Source: Saprospiraceae bacterium
GTDB lineage: Bacteria; Bacteroidota; Bacteroidia; Chitinophagales; Saprospiraceae
NCBI GenBank assembly: GCA_029251525.1
Contig: JAQXDE010000016.1
Location: 1 to 64,000 of the forward strand
Length of the DNA stretch: 64,000 nt
Reading direction: 5' to 3'
The position numbers were made by a program, and so were the translations under genes. Of this stretch, positions 1-8,808 are shown piece by piece; the stretch's first letter is position 1; every line of letters begins with the position of its first letter. The notes beneath the pieces are model-generated. The model was not told the DNA's origin. It saw only the letters and a list, made by a program, of their open reading frames with translations, and did no database searches.

Positions 1-821
1 AATTGCTTACGTTCTTGCGAATATTTTACGGAAGCTTCATATGCACCTTTTGCAATACCCAATGACAAAGCAGCGATTGAAATTCGGCCACCGTCTAATA
101 TTTTCATGGATTGAATAAATCCATCACCAATATTACCAAGTACTTGGCTTTCAGGGATTCTACAATCACTAAAAATCATCTCGGCAGTTTCACTTGCTCG
201 CATCCCTAATTTATTTTCCTTTTTTCCAGCCTCAAAGCCAGGAGTTCCTTTTTCAACAATAAATGCTGTCATTCCATGACTATCCAATAAATCTCCTGTT
301 CGAACGATTACAACAGCTACATCTCCTGATTTCCCATGAGTAATGAAGTTTTTTGCACCATTAAGTACCCAATGATCCCCGTCCTTTTCAGCTACACATT
401 GCATTCTACCTGCATCACTACCAGTGTTTGGTTCAGTCAAGCCCCAGGCACCAATCCATTCTCCAGTCGCTAATTTTGTAAGGTATTTTTTCTTTTGTTC
501 TTCATTTCCAAAGGCCATAATATGGCCAGTGCAAAGTGAGTTATGGGCAGCTACTGACAACGCGATTGAACCGCAGACTTTTCCAATTTCAGTTAGAATA
601 GAAATGTATTCTTGGTATCCCAATCCCGAACCATTATATTCTTCAGGGACGAGAACTCCAAGAAAGCCTAATTTACCTAATTTACGCATGGTTTCAATTG
701 GGAAATATTGAGCCTCGTCCCATTCCATTACGTAGGGACGAATGTGCTTTTCTGCAAAATCCTTTGCACTTTGTTCAATCATCTGGAGGTTTTCAATAGA
801 TGTGTCTGTCTGTACAGTCAT
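1..821 (-). CDS. acyl-CoA dehydrogenase (C-terminus outside window)
   Basis: This reverse-strand reading frame starts at the ATG at 821 and is still open at base 1, giving about 273 N-terminal residues of a protein family that is usually about 380 long. The translation begins MTVQTDTS and contains the family's FAD/substrate signature around LTEPNTGSDAG, followed by the middle beta-domain (GAKNFITHG, TAFIVEKGTPGF). Acyl-CoA dehydrogenases oxidise acyl-CoA thioesters to trans-2-enoyl-CoA using FAD and pass the electrons to ETF. The short- versus branched-chain substrate cannot be decided, because the catalytic-base region lies outside the window. No partner gene is visible here. Confidence 0.93.
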   Translation of the reverse strand, partial: MTVQTDTSIENLQMIEQSAKDFAEKHIRPYVMEWDEAQYFPIETMRKLGKLGFLGVLVPEEYNGSGLGYQEYISILTEIGKVCGSIALSVAAHNSLCTGHIMAFGNEEQKKKYLTKLATGEWIGAWGLTEPNTGSDAGRMQCVAEKDGDHWVLNGAKNFITHGKSGDVAVVIVRTGDLLDSHGMTAFIVEKGTPGFEAGKKENKLGMRASETAEMIFSDCRIPESQVLGNIGDGFIQSMKILDGGRISIAALSLGIAKGAYEASVKYSQERKQ

Positions 822-843
822 TAGATCTTTTTTTCGATATTTA

Positions 844-881
844 TAATACGATTAAATAAAGTTAATACGATTAAATAAAGT
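844..881. repeat. 19-bp tandem duplication
   Basis: Two perfect, abutting copies of taatacgattaaataaagt lie just upstream of the acyl-CoA dehydrogenase start. The rest of 882-1151 shows no gene. The duplication may alter the promoter or 5' UTR of the dehydrogenase, or may be a neutral slippage product. Confidence 0.8.
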
Positions 882-1151
882 GTTGACATGAAGGAAAAAT
901 CTGCATTTTTAGCTGGCGAAATTTCGCTTGTAGCTTGGTTAAAGATTCGATCAACTTCACGACATGATTAATTTTTTGAGAGCTTACAAAATTAAGACAA
1001 TTAACTCATTATAAACTAAAAAAAAGGGGAATAGTTTTCCACTAAGCAATTTTACTTACTTTATTTTTTCTTAAAAAAATCAACTCATTCTGTCGCTCTA
1101 TTTGAGTAATAGAATGAAATCCACACGAGTCGGGAGTCTCTGCATGAGTGA

Positions 1152-2606
1152 TTAATTTGAAACTTGAAATTTAGCTAATTCAAGTTCATATTTTTTATTT
1201 TGAATGAGTAGCAAGAATTCTTTACCGGAGACAACTATGTTTTTGTTAGGAAAGGTTTTATAAACATTTTTAAAAATTGTGTTGGTTTTAATATTGCCAT
1301 TTTCGTCTATATGTGTCATGTATAATTTTTGTTTAGAGTCCATATTATTATAAAATAAGCATAAGTCATTTTTGAATGAAAAAAAAGAAAAATTCCTTGG
1401 GATGTTTTCAGAAGTGTTACCATATTTTTCAATGATGTGACTCCAAACTACTTCTCCATTTTTTTGATGTTCTGAAATGATTATATTATTGTGGTAGTAG
1501 CTGTAATTATTAGCATCGCCCCAAGAAGTTCGATAGCCTTCCTCTGCAATGATTACAACATTACCATTGGTTTTTTGAAAAATATTTCGAGGTCTCATAG
1601 TTCTACTGTGATTTCTGTTTTTTTTTGGTTTTTTTAATAATGATGCATAATTATTATCATTTGTGCAATTGATATAATTATAGGTGAAATTTTTATTTTC
1701 AAAATCATCTTTACCAGTTTGAATAAGAACCAATCCTTTATATTTTTTCTTAAAATCAAATCCCATTAAGAATGGTATTTGACTTAAATTCAAGTTCATA
1801 TATAACTCTCTAATACTTTTTTCTAAACTTAACCTTATCTTAATTTTGCTTTCTTTAGTAATTTTATGAACATAATATTCTATTTTGCGATGGGCTGCTG
1901 TGTAATAAATGTTAGAAGTATTTGTTGTGATAAATCGTTTTCGCAAAATGTAAATTTCTCTCGAATCTGTGATAAGAACATTTTGTATCATTGAGTATGC
2001 TCCGAACCCACCTTTAATTTTTTCTGTATAAATTTCCTCAGTTTCTTTATTTAAAACTATTAAACCAATTTCTCTTTCTTGTTCAGGTTTATAATTGTTT
2101 TCACAAATGAGTAAATATTTGGAGTTTGGCGATTTTGAAAAATAATATCTATTCTCCTTTTTCATAACCCCTTTATACTTTGATTTATATATCATTTTAG
2201 GTTCGTCAATTTCTGCAAGTGATGTTGCATCAAACGAATACATTTTTATTGATTTGGTCTTTTGTTGTTTTTCAATAAAAGAAGTAAACACTAAAATTTT
2301 ATTATTTGAGAAAGTGAAATGGATTATTTTACTCTTTTTTAAATCGAATGGTATATTAATTTTTTTTGAATCGAGTAACTCTAAATCTGAACTATATTTG
2401 ATTAGTTTATATCCTCTTCCTTTTCTTTTCTTAATTGTTTTAATGAAATAAAGTTCATTTCCAATAGCAAGACTTTCTGTTGAGGGTAAATTTCCTATAT
2501 TAAAAGGCTCAAATTTTATTTGCTCTATTTTCTTGAGATTAAGTGTTTGAGAAAGACCAATGATTGAAGAAAATAAAAGGATGGTTAATATTATATATTT
2601 TATCAT
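1152..2606 (-). CDS. secreted protein of unknown function
   Basis: I do not recognise this 484-residue protein. It starts with a clear signal peptide (hydrophobic MIKYIILTILLFSSIIGLSQ, cleavage probably after the S-x-S/Q region). The mature part is rich in Lys, Asn, Tyr and beta-strand-like stretches with recurring short motifs of the type 'xxILVFTS', 'YLLICENN' and 'NVVIIAEEG', which suggests a beta-propeller-like or repeat fold. It has no obvious T9SS sorting tail and no lipobox. It stands alone, 57 bases downstream of the rarA start on the same strand, so it could be transcribed separately. Function is unassigned. Confidence 0.75.
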   Translation of the reverse strand: MIKYIILTILLFSSIIGLSQTLNLKKIEQIKFEPFNIGNLPSTESLAIGNELYFIKTIKKRKGRGYKLIKYSSDLELLDSKKINIPFDLKKSKIIHFTFSNNKILVFTSFIEKQQKTKSIKMYSFDATSLAEIDEPKMIYKSKYKGVMKKENRYYFSKSPNSKYLLICENNYKPEQEREIGLIVLNKETEEIYTEKIKGGFGAYSMIQNVLITDSREIYILRKRFITTNTSNIYYTAAHRKIEYYVHKITKESKIKIRLSLEKSIRELYMNLNLSQIPFLMGFDFKKKYKGLVLIQTGKDDFENKNFTYNYINCTNDNNYASLLKKPKKNRNHSRTMRPRNIFQKTNGNVVIIAEEGYRTSWGDANNYSYYHNNIIISEHQKNGEVVWSHIIEKYGNTSENIPRNFSFFSFKNDLCLFYNNMDSKQKLYMTHIDENGNIKTNTIFKNVYKTFPNKNIVVSGKEFLLLIQNKKYELELAKFQVSN

Positions 2607-2662
2607 TAGAAATTAGTTGAAAAATTAAAAGTATTTTGAAGTAAATGTTTTTGAATAATAAA

Positions 2663-3937
2663 TCAATATCCATACTTTTTACCCCACATCGACTTCAATC
2701 GTTGCCTAATTTTCTCCTCCGTCACATTTTCACTTGGCTCATAAAATTTCGATTTAGAAATTTCCTCGGGTAAAAATTCTAAATCCACAAAATTGTTTTT
2801 ATGGTCATGAGCATATTTATATTCTTTTCCATAATCCAAACTCTTCATCAATTTGGTAGGTGCATTTCTCAAAGGCAAAGGCACGGGCAGTCCACCTGTT
2901 TCTTGAACCAATCTTTGCGCGTTTCCAATGGCTAAATAAGCAGAATTACTTTTAGGAGAAGTCGCTAAATAAATAGCTGTTTGTGATAAAATAATTCTCG
3001 CCTCCGGTAAGCCCACAGCTTGTACTGCTTGAAAACAAGTCGTTGCCATTAACAACGCATTTGGGTTTGCCAAACCGATATCCTCTGAGGCAGAAATCAT
3101 CATTCGACGACAAATAAATTTTACATCCTCACCACCTTCTATCATACGAGCCAACCAATAAACTGCTGCATTAGGATCGCTTCCGCGGATACTTTTGATA
3201 AAAGCAGAGATGACATCATAGTGTTGTTCACCACCTTTATCATACATGGCAATGTTTTGTTGTAACAATGACTTTACAAGTTTGTTGGTGATGATTAATT
3301 TTTCATCCTTGTTGGCAAAATTACAAACCAGCTCCAAAATATTATACAACTTCCGCGCATCACCCCCACAAAAAGTCAACATCGCTTCATATTCTTTTAC
3401 TTCAACATTTTTTAATTTTAGATAATCATCTTTGATTATTGCATCATCGATCAATTGAATCAGATCCTCTTTTGTCAAATGTTCTAATACATAAACTTGT
3501 GCTCTTGAAAGCAAAGCTGAGATAACTTCAAAAGATGGATTTTCAGTAGTTGCACCTACTAGTGTTACAATTCCTTTTTCGACAGCCCCTAGTAATGAGT
3601 CTTGTTGTGATTTTGAGAATCGATGAATTTCATCAATAAACAAAATTGGATTGGGTGCATTAAAAAAACGATTATTCTTAGCTTTCAAAATTGTTTCCCG
3701 GATATCTTTTACTCCAGAATTTATAGCACTCAAAGCATGAAAAGGTCGATCTAGAGTATTGGCAATAATTCCAGCAAGGGTAGTTTTTCCCACTCCTGGT
3801 GGTCCCCACAAAATGATTGAAGGAATATTTCCCGATTCAATGGCTTTTCTTAAAACTGCTCCTTCGCCCACTAAATGTTTTTGACCAATATAGTCGTTCA
3901 ATGTTTTTGGGCGCAATCGTTCTGCTAGTGGTTGCAT
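2663..3937 (-). CDS. rarA: replication-associated recombination protein A (RarA/MgsA)
   Basis: This 424-residue AAA+ ATPase of the RarA/MgsA/WRNIP1 family acts at stalled replication forks. Walker A GPPGVGKTT lies at about residues 45-53, and Walker B ILFIDE at about 98-103, followed by IHRF. The sensor region VGATTENPSFEV comes next, and the C-terminal tetramerisation part carries the hallmark stretches RGSDPNAAVYWLARM and SEDIGLANP. Length is normal for the family. The ATG start gives the expected N-terminus (PLAERLRPKTL). It is divergent from miaE, with about 165 bases between them. Confidence 0.97.
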   Translation of the reverse strand: MQPLAERLRPKTLNDYIGQKHLVGEGAVLRKAIESGNIPSIILWGPPGVGKTTLAGIIANTLDRPFHALSAINSGVKDIRETILKAKNNRFFNAPNPILFIDEIHRFSKSQQDSLLGAVEKGIVTLVGATTENPSFEVISALLSRAQVYVLEHLTKEDLIQLIDDAIIKDDYLKLKNVEVKEYEAMLTFCGGDARKLYNILELVCNFANKDEKLIITNKLVKSLLQQNIAMYDKGGEQHYDVISAFIKSIRGSDPNAAVYWLARMIEGGEDVKFICRRMMISASEDIGLANPNALLMATTCFQAVQAVGLPEARIILSQTAIYLATSPKSNSAYLAIGNAQRLVQETGGLPVPLPLRNAPTKLMKSLDYGKEYKYAHDHKNNFVDLEFLPEEISKSKFYEPSENVTEEKIRQRLKSMWGKKYGY

Positions 3938-4044
3938 TGTTGTGAATAATTTTTTGATTTTTAACTATAACAAATTTAGGAAAAAATGTGGGTATTGCGG
4001 TTTTGGATTTTGGGTATAATAGAAAAATAATTCACCTGCCTGAA

Positions 4045-4077
4045 TTGTTAAATTTTAGGCAACAATTATTACTTTTG
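4045..4077 (+). promoter_or_regulatory. candidate Bacteroidota promoter for miaE
   Basis: TACTTTTG at 4070-4077 matches the Bacteroidota -7 consensus TAnnTTTG. A TTG at 4045-4047 lies 22 bases upstream as a possible -33 element, and the miaE start is 25 bases downstream. In AT-rich DNA such matches also occur by chance. Confidence 0.4.
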
Positions 4078-4102
4078 AGTTTAGTTTAAAACATAAATTA
4101 GC

Positions 4103-4687
4103 ATGAAATTAAATATAGATATAACCACCCCGAGTAAACAAGAATGGATAGATGCAGTGATGGCTGATTTTCCAGCCTTTTTGCAAGATCATATTGATTG
4201 TGAGAGGAAAGCATCTGCTATGGCGATGAGTTTTGTAGCAAAGTATCCAGATCGGAATGAAATAATTCCTGAGCTAATTGAGATTGGAATTGAAGAGTTG
4301 GAACATTTTCAGCAGGTATACGAATTGATGGCAAAAAATGGAATTCCATTGAAACATTCGATTGGTGAGGATCCTTATTTAAAGAAATTATTAAAATTGT
4401 GTCATTCAGGGAGAGAGGAAAGGTTTATGGATCGGTTACTGATAGCATCTGTGGTTGAAACTCGTGGAGCAGAGCGATTTAGATTAGTATCTGAAGCTCA
4501 AACTGACAATGAAATGCATCGTTTTTATAAAATCCTTTGGGCCTCTGAAGCAAAGCATGGTCATGTCTTTGTGAAAATGGCGCTCAATTATTTTGACGAG
4601 AAAACAGTTTATGACCGATTGGCTTGGTGGATAGAGAGGGAGGGTGAGATCATTGAAAGTTTAGAAATTAGAGCTGCATTACATTGA
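4103..4687 (+). CDS. miaE: tRNA-(ms2io6A37)-hydroxylase MiaE
   Basis: This 194-residue ferritin-like di-iron enzyme hydroxylates the isopentenyl group of 2-methylthio-N6-isopentenyladenosine at tRNA position 37. The helical bundle carries the two metal-binding ExxH motifs, EELEH near residues 64-68 and EAKHGH near 151, together with the family stretches DCERKASAMAMSF and VVETRGAERF. Length matches MiaE (about 200). It is a single gene. A candidate promoter ends 25 bases before the ATG. Confidence 0.95.
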   Translation: MKLNIDITTPSKQEWIDAVMADFPAFLQDHIDCERKASAMAMSFVAKYPDRNEIIPELIEIGIEELEHFQQVYELMAKNGIPLKHSIGEDPYLKKLLKLCHSGREERFMDRLLIASVVETRGAERFRLVSEAQTDNEMHRFYKILWASEAKHGHVFVKMALNYFDEKTVYDRLAWWIEREGEIIESLEIRAALH

Positions 4688-4881
4688 TGCATTTGATTGA
4701 AGGTTTATTACTTGAAATGATTTCGATGCGTATATATTAAGTGCACTAAGTAAAATCCTATGTTATACAAGATTCCGACGAACAATAAAATCTTCAAAAT
4801 ATTTTTTTTTGATTTTTTAAATGAAAATAAAAGCTAGCTTTTGTAAATTAGTTTATTCTATTTTCACCAAGACCAACCGTT

Positions 4882-6855
4882 ATGAAAAAGGCAATTCTCC
4901 CCCTTTTTATTACATTTAAACATGTAATTCTCTCGCTTTTATTGTTCTTATCTAGTAGTATTATTGCTCAAGATATTCAGCCTGAAGAAAATCAAACGCT
5001 TTTCCAACATTTGAATTCAGTTAATAAAGAATGGTCGAAACAAAATGTTTTATTGGAAATTTTAGAAAAAAATATTTCTTTTTCATCCGATAAATTCAGA
5101 ATTCAAATGCATTTACTTTTGGTAGAAAAAGTTTTAAGGGAGCGTATAAATACAAAATTGACTACAACTCAGGTAAATAAGCGTAATCACTTTTTAGATG
5201 TTTTAAATAAATACGCTTTAAGTGGAGTTTTTCCTAGGAATTTGTATCACGATAATCGTCAACCTTATTTTGTTGACCATTTGGAAACTGCTTGTGCAGT
5301 TGGACATTTAATTAAAGAAAGTGGAGCTGCAGGTTTGGTGAGGAAAATAAAAGAGGAAAACAACTTCGCTTACCTTATTGAGTTGAAGGATAAATATCAA
5401 GAAATAGATAAATGGGCAGATGAAAATGGATTTACAATAGCTGAATTAGCTTGGATTCAGCCTGGATATTCTCCTGCATCACAATCTTATTCTCAGGTTG
5501 GAAATGGAGGGGGAGTTGAGGGAAAAATTAATGTAATGAGGATGAGTGAGGATGGAAGTGTTTTGTATATGGCTGGTGACTTTACAGAAATTGATGGTGT
5601 ATCTGCAAATAGTATAATTGCCTGGGATGGGGAAAATTGGATTACTCTTGGAGCTGGTGTGGAAGGTGAAATTTTTGCAATAGCAACCAGTAGCCAGGAT
5701 AAAATTTATATAGGTGGAAATTTTAATTTATATGGAAGTGCAACACCTACCAATATTGCATTTTGGAATGGAACAAATTGGGAAAGTTTACAAAATGGTG
5801 CGATGAATGGAACAGTTTATACACTATTAAACAATTATGGAGAACTAATAGCAGGAGGAGATTTTCAAACTATTGATAGTAAACCTATTAAATATCTTGC
5901 AAAATTATCCAATAGTGCAAATCCTGAATGGAACAATTATATTAAGAGAATTATTCCTGGAACTAATAACTATGAGTACATAGATAACGTTTTTACTGTC
6001 AACGGTCCAGTGCGAAGCATACAAAATATCGATGGGTATATTTTAATAGGTGGAAGTTTTTCTGAAACTGCTCCTGATATTTCTGATATAAATGTTAATA
6101 GTTTTTATACTAAAAACCTATGTTATTGGTATAATAATAACTGGGAAATTGGTTTTGATGATGCGTTAGAATCTATTGAATTTACTTTTCATGGAAGTGA
6201 TGGAAAAATTTATACTGCAGGGAATTTGGATCATGAAAATGATTTAGGAATTTTTTATGCGGGGATTTGGGAGTTTGATATGTTTGAACAATTGGATACA
6301 GATAATGGTGAAGATCGATTTCATGGTTTTGTAGAACATAATGAAACTATATATGGTTACGGAGACATTACCCCTTATTTAGGACAAGTATTGTCCCATG
6401 GCTTTATACGAGTTGGTGGAGAGGATGGATCTTCTGGAAAAGAACTGGGTGCCCAATTTGATAGGTCAGTTCGAGCTTCTGAAGTGTTTCAGCAGGAAAT
6501 TTATTTTGCGGGTGATTTCACAACAGTTAATTCTTCTAATGCTAATTCCAATTTTAACGGACTAACAAAATCTTCATTTGTTGAGGATGTAAATTCAATT
6601 GAAGAGGGTTTTTTTGTGAAAAACAAAATTCAAATTTTTAACGTCGAAAATAAGTTGAATATTAGATATGAAAATTTAGGGGAAAATACCACCTTGAATA
6701 TTTTTAATCTTCAAGGACAAATACTAGAATCAATTAATTTAGAGAAAGGGAATCAGGATTTAGAAATTGGACTTTCACACTGGTCAGGAGGAATGTATGT
6801 GTTTCAGGCAATAAATAAAGATGGTAAACAAACGGGTAAATTTCATGTGAATTAA
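4882..6855 (+). CDS. T9SS-sorted secreted protein with beta-propeller-like repeats
   Basis: The protein has 657 residues. A signal peptide covers about 1-29 and ends in IIAQ. An N-terminal helical domain (about 30-200) contains FPRNLYHDN, ACAVGHLIKESG and ELAWIQPGY, a combination I recognise as recurring in Bacteroidota secreted proteins but cannot name. Residues about 210-560 hold repeats of the pattern 'x-LYMAGDF / IYIGGNF / LIAGGDF / ILIGGSF / IYFAGDF' with intervening WDGxNW or WNGTNW, resembling Rax2/kelch-like propeller blades. The last about 80 residues are a type A T9SS sorting domain (LNIFNLQGQILES, GGMYVFQA). It is probably exported and displayed on the cell surface. Ligand unknown. 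Confidence 0.8.
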   Translation: MKKAILPLFITFKHVILSLLLFLSSSIIAQDIQPEENQTLFQHLNSVNKEWSKQNVLLEILEKNISFSSDKFRIQMHLLLVEKVLRERINTKLTTTQVNKRNHFLDVLNKYALSGVFPRNLYHDNRQPYFVDHLETACAVGHLIKESGAAGLVRKIKEENNFAYLIELKDKYQEIDKWADENGFTIAELAWIQPGYSPASQSYSQVGNGGGVEGKINVMRMSEDGSVLYMAGDFTEIDGVSANSIIAWDGENWITLGAGVEGEIFAIATSSQDKIYIGGNFNLYGSATPTNIAFWNGTNWESLQNGAMNGTVYTLLNNYGELIAGGDFQTIDSKPIKYLAKLSNSANPEWNNYIKRIIPGTNNYEYIDNVFTVNGPVRSIQNIDGYILIGGSFSETAPDISDINVNSFYTKNLCYWYNNNWEIGFDDALESIEFTFHGSDGKIYTAGNLDHENDLGIFYAGIWEFDMFEQLDTDNGEDRFHGFVEHNETIYGYGDITPYLGQVLSHGFIRVGGEDGSSGKELGAQFDRSVRASEVFQQEIYFAGDFTTVNSSNANSNFNGLTKSSFVEDVNSIEEGFFVKNKIQIFNVENKLNIRYENLGENTTLNIFNLQGQILESINLEKGNQDLEIGLSHWSGGMYVFQAINKDGKQTGKFHVN

Positions 6856-7314
6856 TATTTAAGGTTTTCTCTATATTGGCAAGTTGATTTGAATTTACCT
6901 TGTCGATCCTGGAATAGATTCATTTTCTGTTTAAAAATAATAATATTTTGTTTCTAATTTCTCTTTCTAAAGTTGGAAAATACGGTGATTTTTTCAAAAA
7001 AAAAGATTTAATATTGAATTTATTATTGGTCTAAATTCTTTTGGTTAATAGGAGAAGGTTTTAATGGTTTTATTTAAGCTATTGGATTTGTAAGAATAAA
7101 ATAAAAATACATATTTTCACTTAACTACTTTGTAGTAAAATGTTGATTATTTTAAAACAGGATTTTTTTAGATTTAAATTATTCCACGATCAGACTATAT
7201 TTTAAAAAAGAACTATTCCACTCTATTTGTTTGAGTTTTTTCTTAATAAAATCCAACTTAATAAGGATTTAGTTGTTATAAAATGACATTTACAAAATCC
7301 ACAAATATGTTCTT
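6856..7314. other. intergenic region, nothing recognised
   Basis: These 459 AT-rich bases separate the T9SS protein and the cryptochrome gene. I see no ORF, RNA gene, repeat or convincing terminator. Confidence 0.6.
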
Positions 7315-8751
7315 ATGAAAAAGCAAAGAGTCATCGTTTGGTTTAGACAAGATTTAAGGTTGCATGATAATGAATCTTTAATTCATGCTTTAAAAAGTGG
7401 GGTAGAGGTGGTTCCAATTTTTATTTTTGATGATAGAGTTTTCAAGGGAAAAACAAAGTTTGGATTCAAAAAAACAGATAGACATCGAGCTCAATTTATC
7501 ATCGAAAGTGTGGAAGACCTGCGAAAATCATTAGAGAAATTGGGAAGTGATTTAGTGGTTAGAGTTGGAAAGCCTGAGGAAGAAATTTTTAAAATTGCAC
7601 AAAAGATAAAATCGTCTTGGGTTTTTTGTAACAGAGAAAGAACTCAGGAAGAAGTAACTGTTCAGGATGCTTTAGAAAAAAGATTATGGTCAATCGGACA
7701 AGAAATTATATTTTCACGAGGAAAAATGTTGTACTATACTGGAGATCTTCCTTTTCCAGTTCCACATTGCCCAGATACCTTCAGTAGCTTTAGAAAAGAA
7801 GTGGAGCGATTTGTGAAAGTCAGGGAACCTTTGGCACCGCCAAAGGAACAATTCGAACCTTTAACGTGCGAAGTTGAAATCGGAGAAATACCGACGTTAC
7901 AAGATTTTGGTCATGAGCAAAAAGAAATTGATGAGCGTTCTTCTTTTTCACTCAAAGGAGGAGAAACTGCTGCATTACAAAGAATAGAAGATTACTTTTG
8001 GAACTCGAATGCCATTGCGTGTTACAAAGAGACTCGAAATGAATTACTAGGGGAGAATTACTCATCAAAGTTTTCTGCGTGGTTGGCACAAGGCTGTCTT
8101 TCGCCAAAATTAATTTTCTGTGAGTTGCAAAAATATGAGGCTGAACGTACTAAAAATGATTCAACTTATTGGATGTTTTTCGAATTGATGTGGAGAGATT
8201 TTTTTCGATTTATGGGAAAAAAACATGAAAATAAAATTTTCCAGAAAGGAGGGACAAAAGAAGAAATTGATTCCAGTTGGGAAAATGACGAGGCGCTTTT
8301 ACAACTTTGGATTGAAGGCCGAACAGGTGTACCCTTCATTGACGCAAACATGCGTGAGTTAGCAGCAACTGGTTTTATGTCCAATCGGGGTAGACAAAAT
8401 GTAGCGAGTTTTTTAGTAAAAGATTTAAAAGTGAATTGGCAAATGGGAGCGGAGTATTTTGAATCAGTGCTAATTGACTATGATCCGTGTTCAAATTGGG
8501 GAAATTGGAACTATATAGCAGGAGTTGGCAGTGATCCAAGGGAAAATCGGTATTTCAATATTTTATCTCAAGCTAGAAGGTATGATCCAGGAGGAGAGTA
8601 TGTTAAAAATTGGTTGCCAGAACTTTCGGTACTTCCTGTAGAGAAAATTCATCGTCCTGATATTCTCTCAGATGATGAACAAAATGATTTTCACTTGAAA
8701 TTAGGATTGGATTATCCAAAGGCAATGATTTCAACGGAAAGGTGGATATAA
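7315..8751 (+). CDS. DASH-family cryptochrome / single-strand photolyase
   Basis: This 478-residue flavoprotein has an N-terminal photolyase alpha/beta domain (VIVWFRQDLRLHDNESL) that would hold the antenna cofactor, and a helical FAD domain at about 210-470. Family-defining stretches are YSSKFSAWLAQGCLSP, WRDFFRFMGKKH, GRTGVPFIDANMREL, TGFMSNRGRQNVASFL and DPCSNWGNWNYIAGVGSDPR. The TGxMSNRGRQ motif and overall length point to Cry-DASH rather than a class I CPD photolyase. Known members repair CPDs in single-stranded or looped DNA, and some have signalling roles. It ends at a hairpin shared with the convergent DUF389 gene. Confidence 0.95.
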   Translation: MKKQRVIVWFRQDLRLHDNESLIHALKSGVEVVPIFIFDDRVFKGKTKFGFKKTDRHRAQFIIESVEDLRKSLEKLGSDLVVRVGKPEEEIFKIAQKIKSSWVFCNRERTQEEVTVQDALEKRLWSIGQEIIFSRGKMLYYTGDLPFPVPHCPDTFSSFRKEVERFVKVREPLAPPKEQFEPLTCEVEIGEIPTLQDFGHEQKEIDERSSFSLKGGETAALQRIEDYFWNSNAIACYKETRNELLGENYSSKFSAWLAQGCLSPKLIFCELQKYEAERTKNDSTYWMFFELMWRDFFRFMGKKHENKIFQKGGTKEEIDSSWENDEALLQLWIEGRTGVPFIDANMRELAATGFMSNRGRQNVASFLVKDLKVNWQMGAEYFESVLIDYDPCSNWGNWNYIAGVGSDPRENRYFNILSQARRYDPGGEYVKNWLPELSVLPVEKIHRPDILSDDEQNDFHLKLGLDYPKAMISTERWI

Positions 8752-8764
8752 AATTCAATATATT

Positions 8765-8805
8765 AAAAAAGCCATCCATAATATTAAAATTTGTATGGCT
8801 TTTTT
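8765..8805. terminator. bidirectional terminator
   Basis: An 11-base inverted repeat (aaaaaagccat / atggctttttt) has an A-run on one side and a T-run on the other. It sits between the convergent cryptochrome and DUF389 genes and can serve both. Confidence 0.8.
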
Positions 8806-8808
8806 TAT

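Noticed and set aside
424-711. + strand ORF of about 95 codons
   Set aside because: It lies antisense inside the acyl-CoA dehydrogenase gene and has no recognisable protein features.
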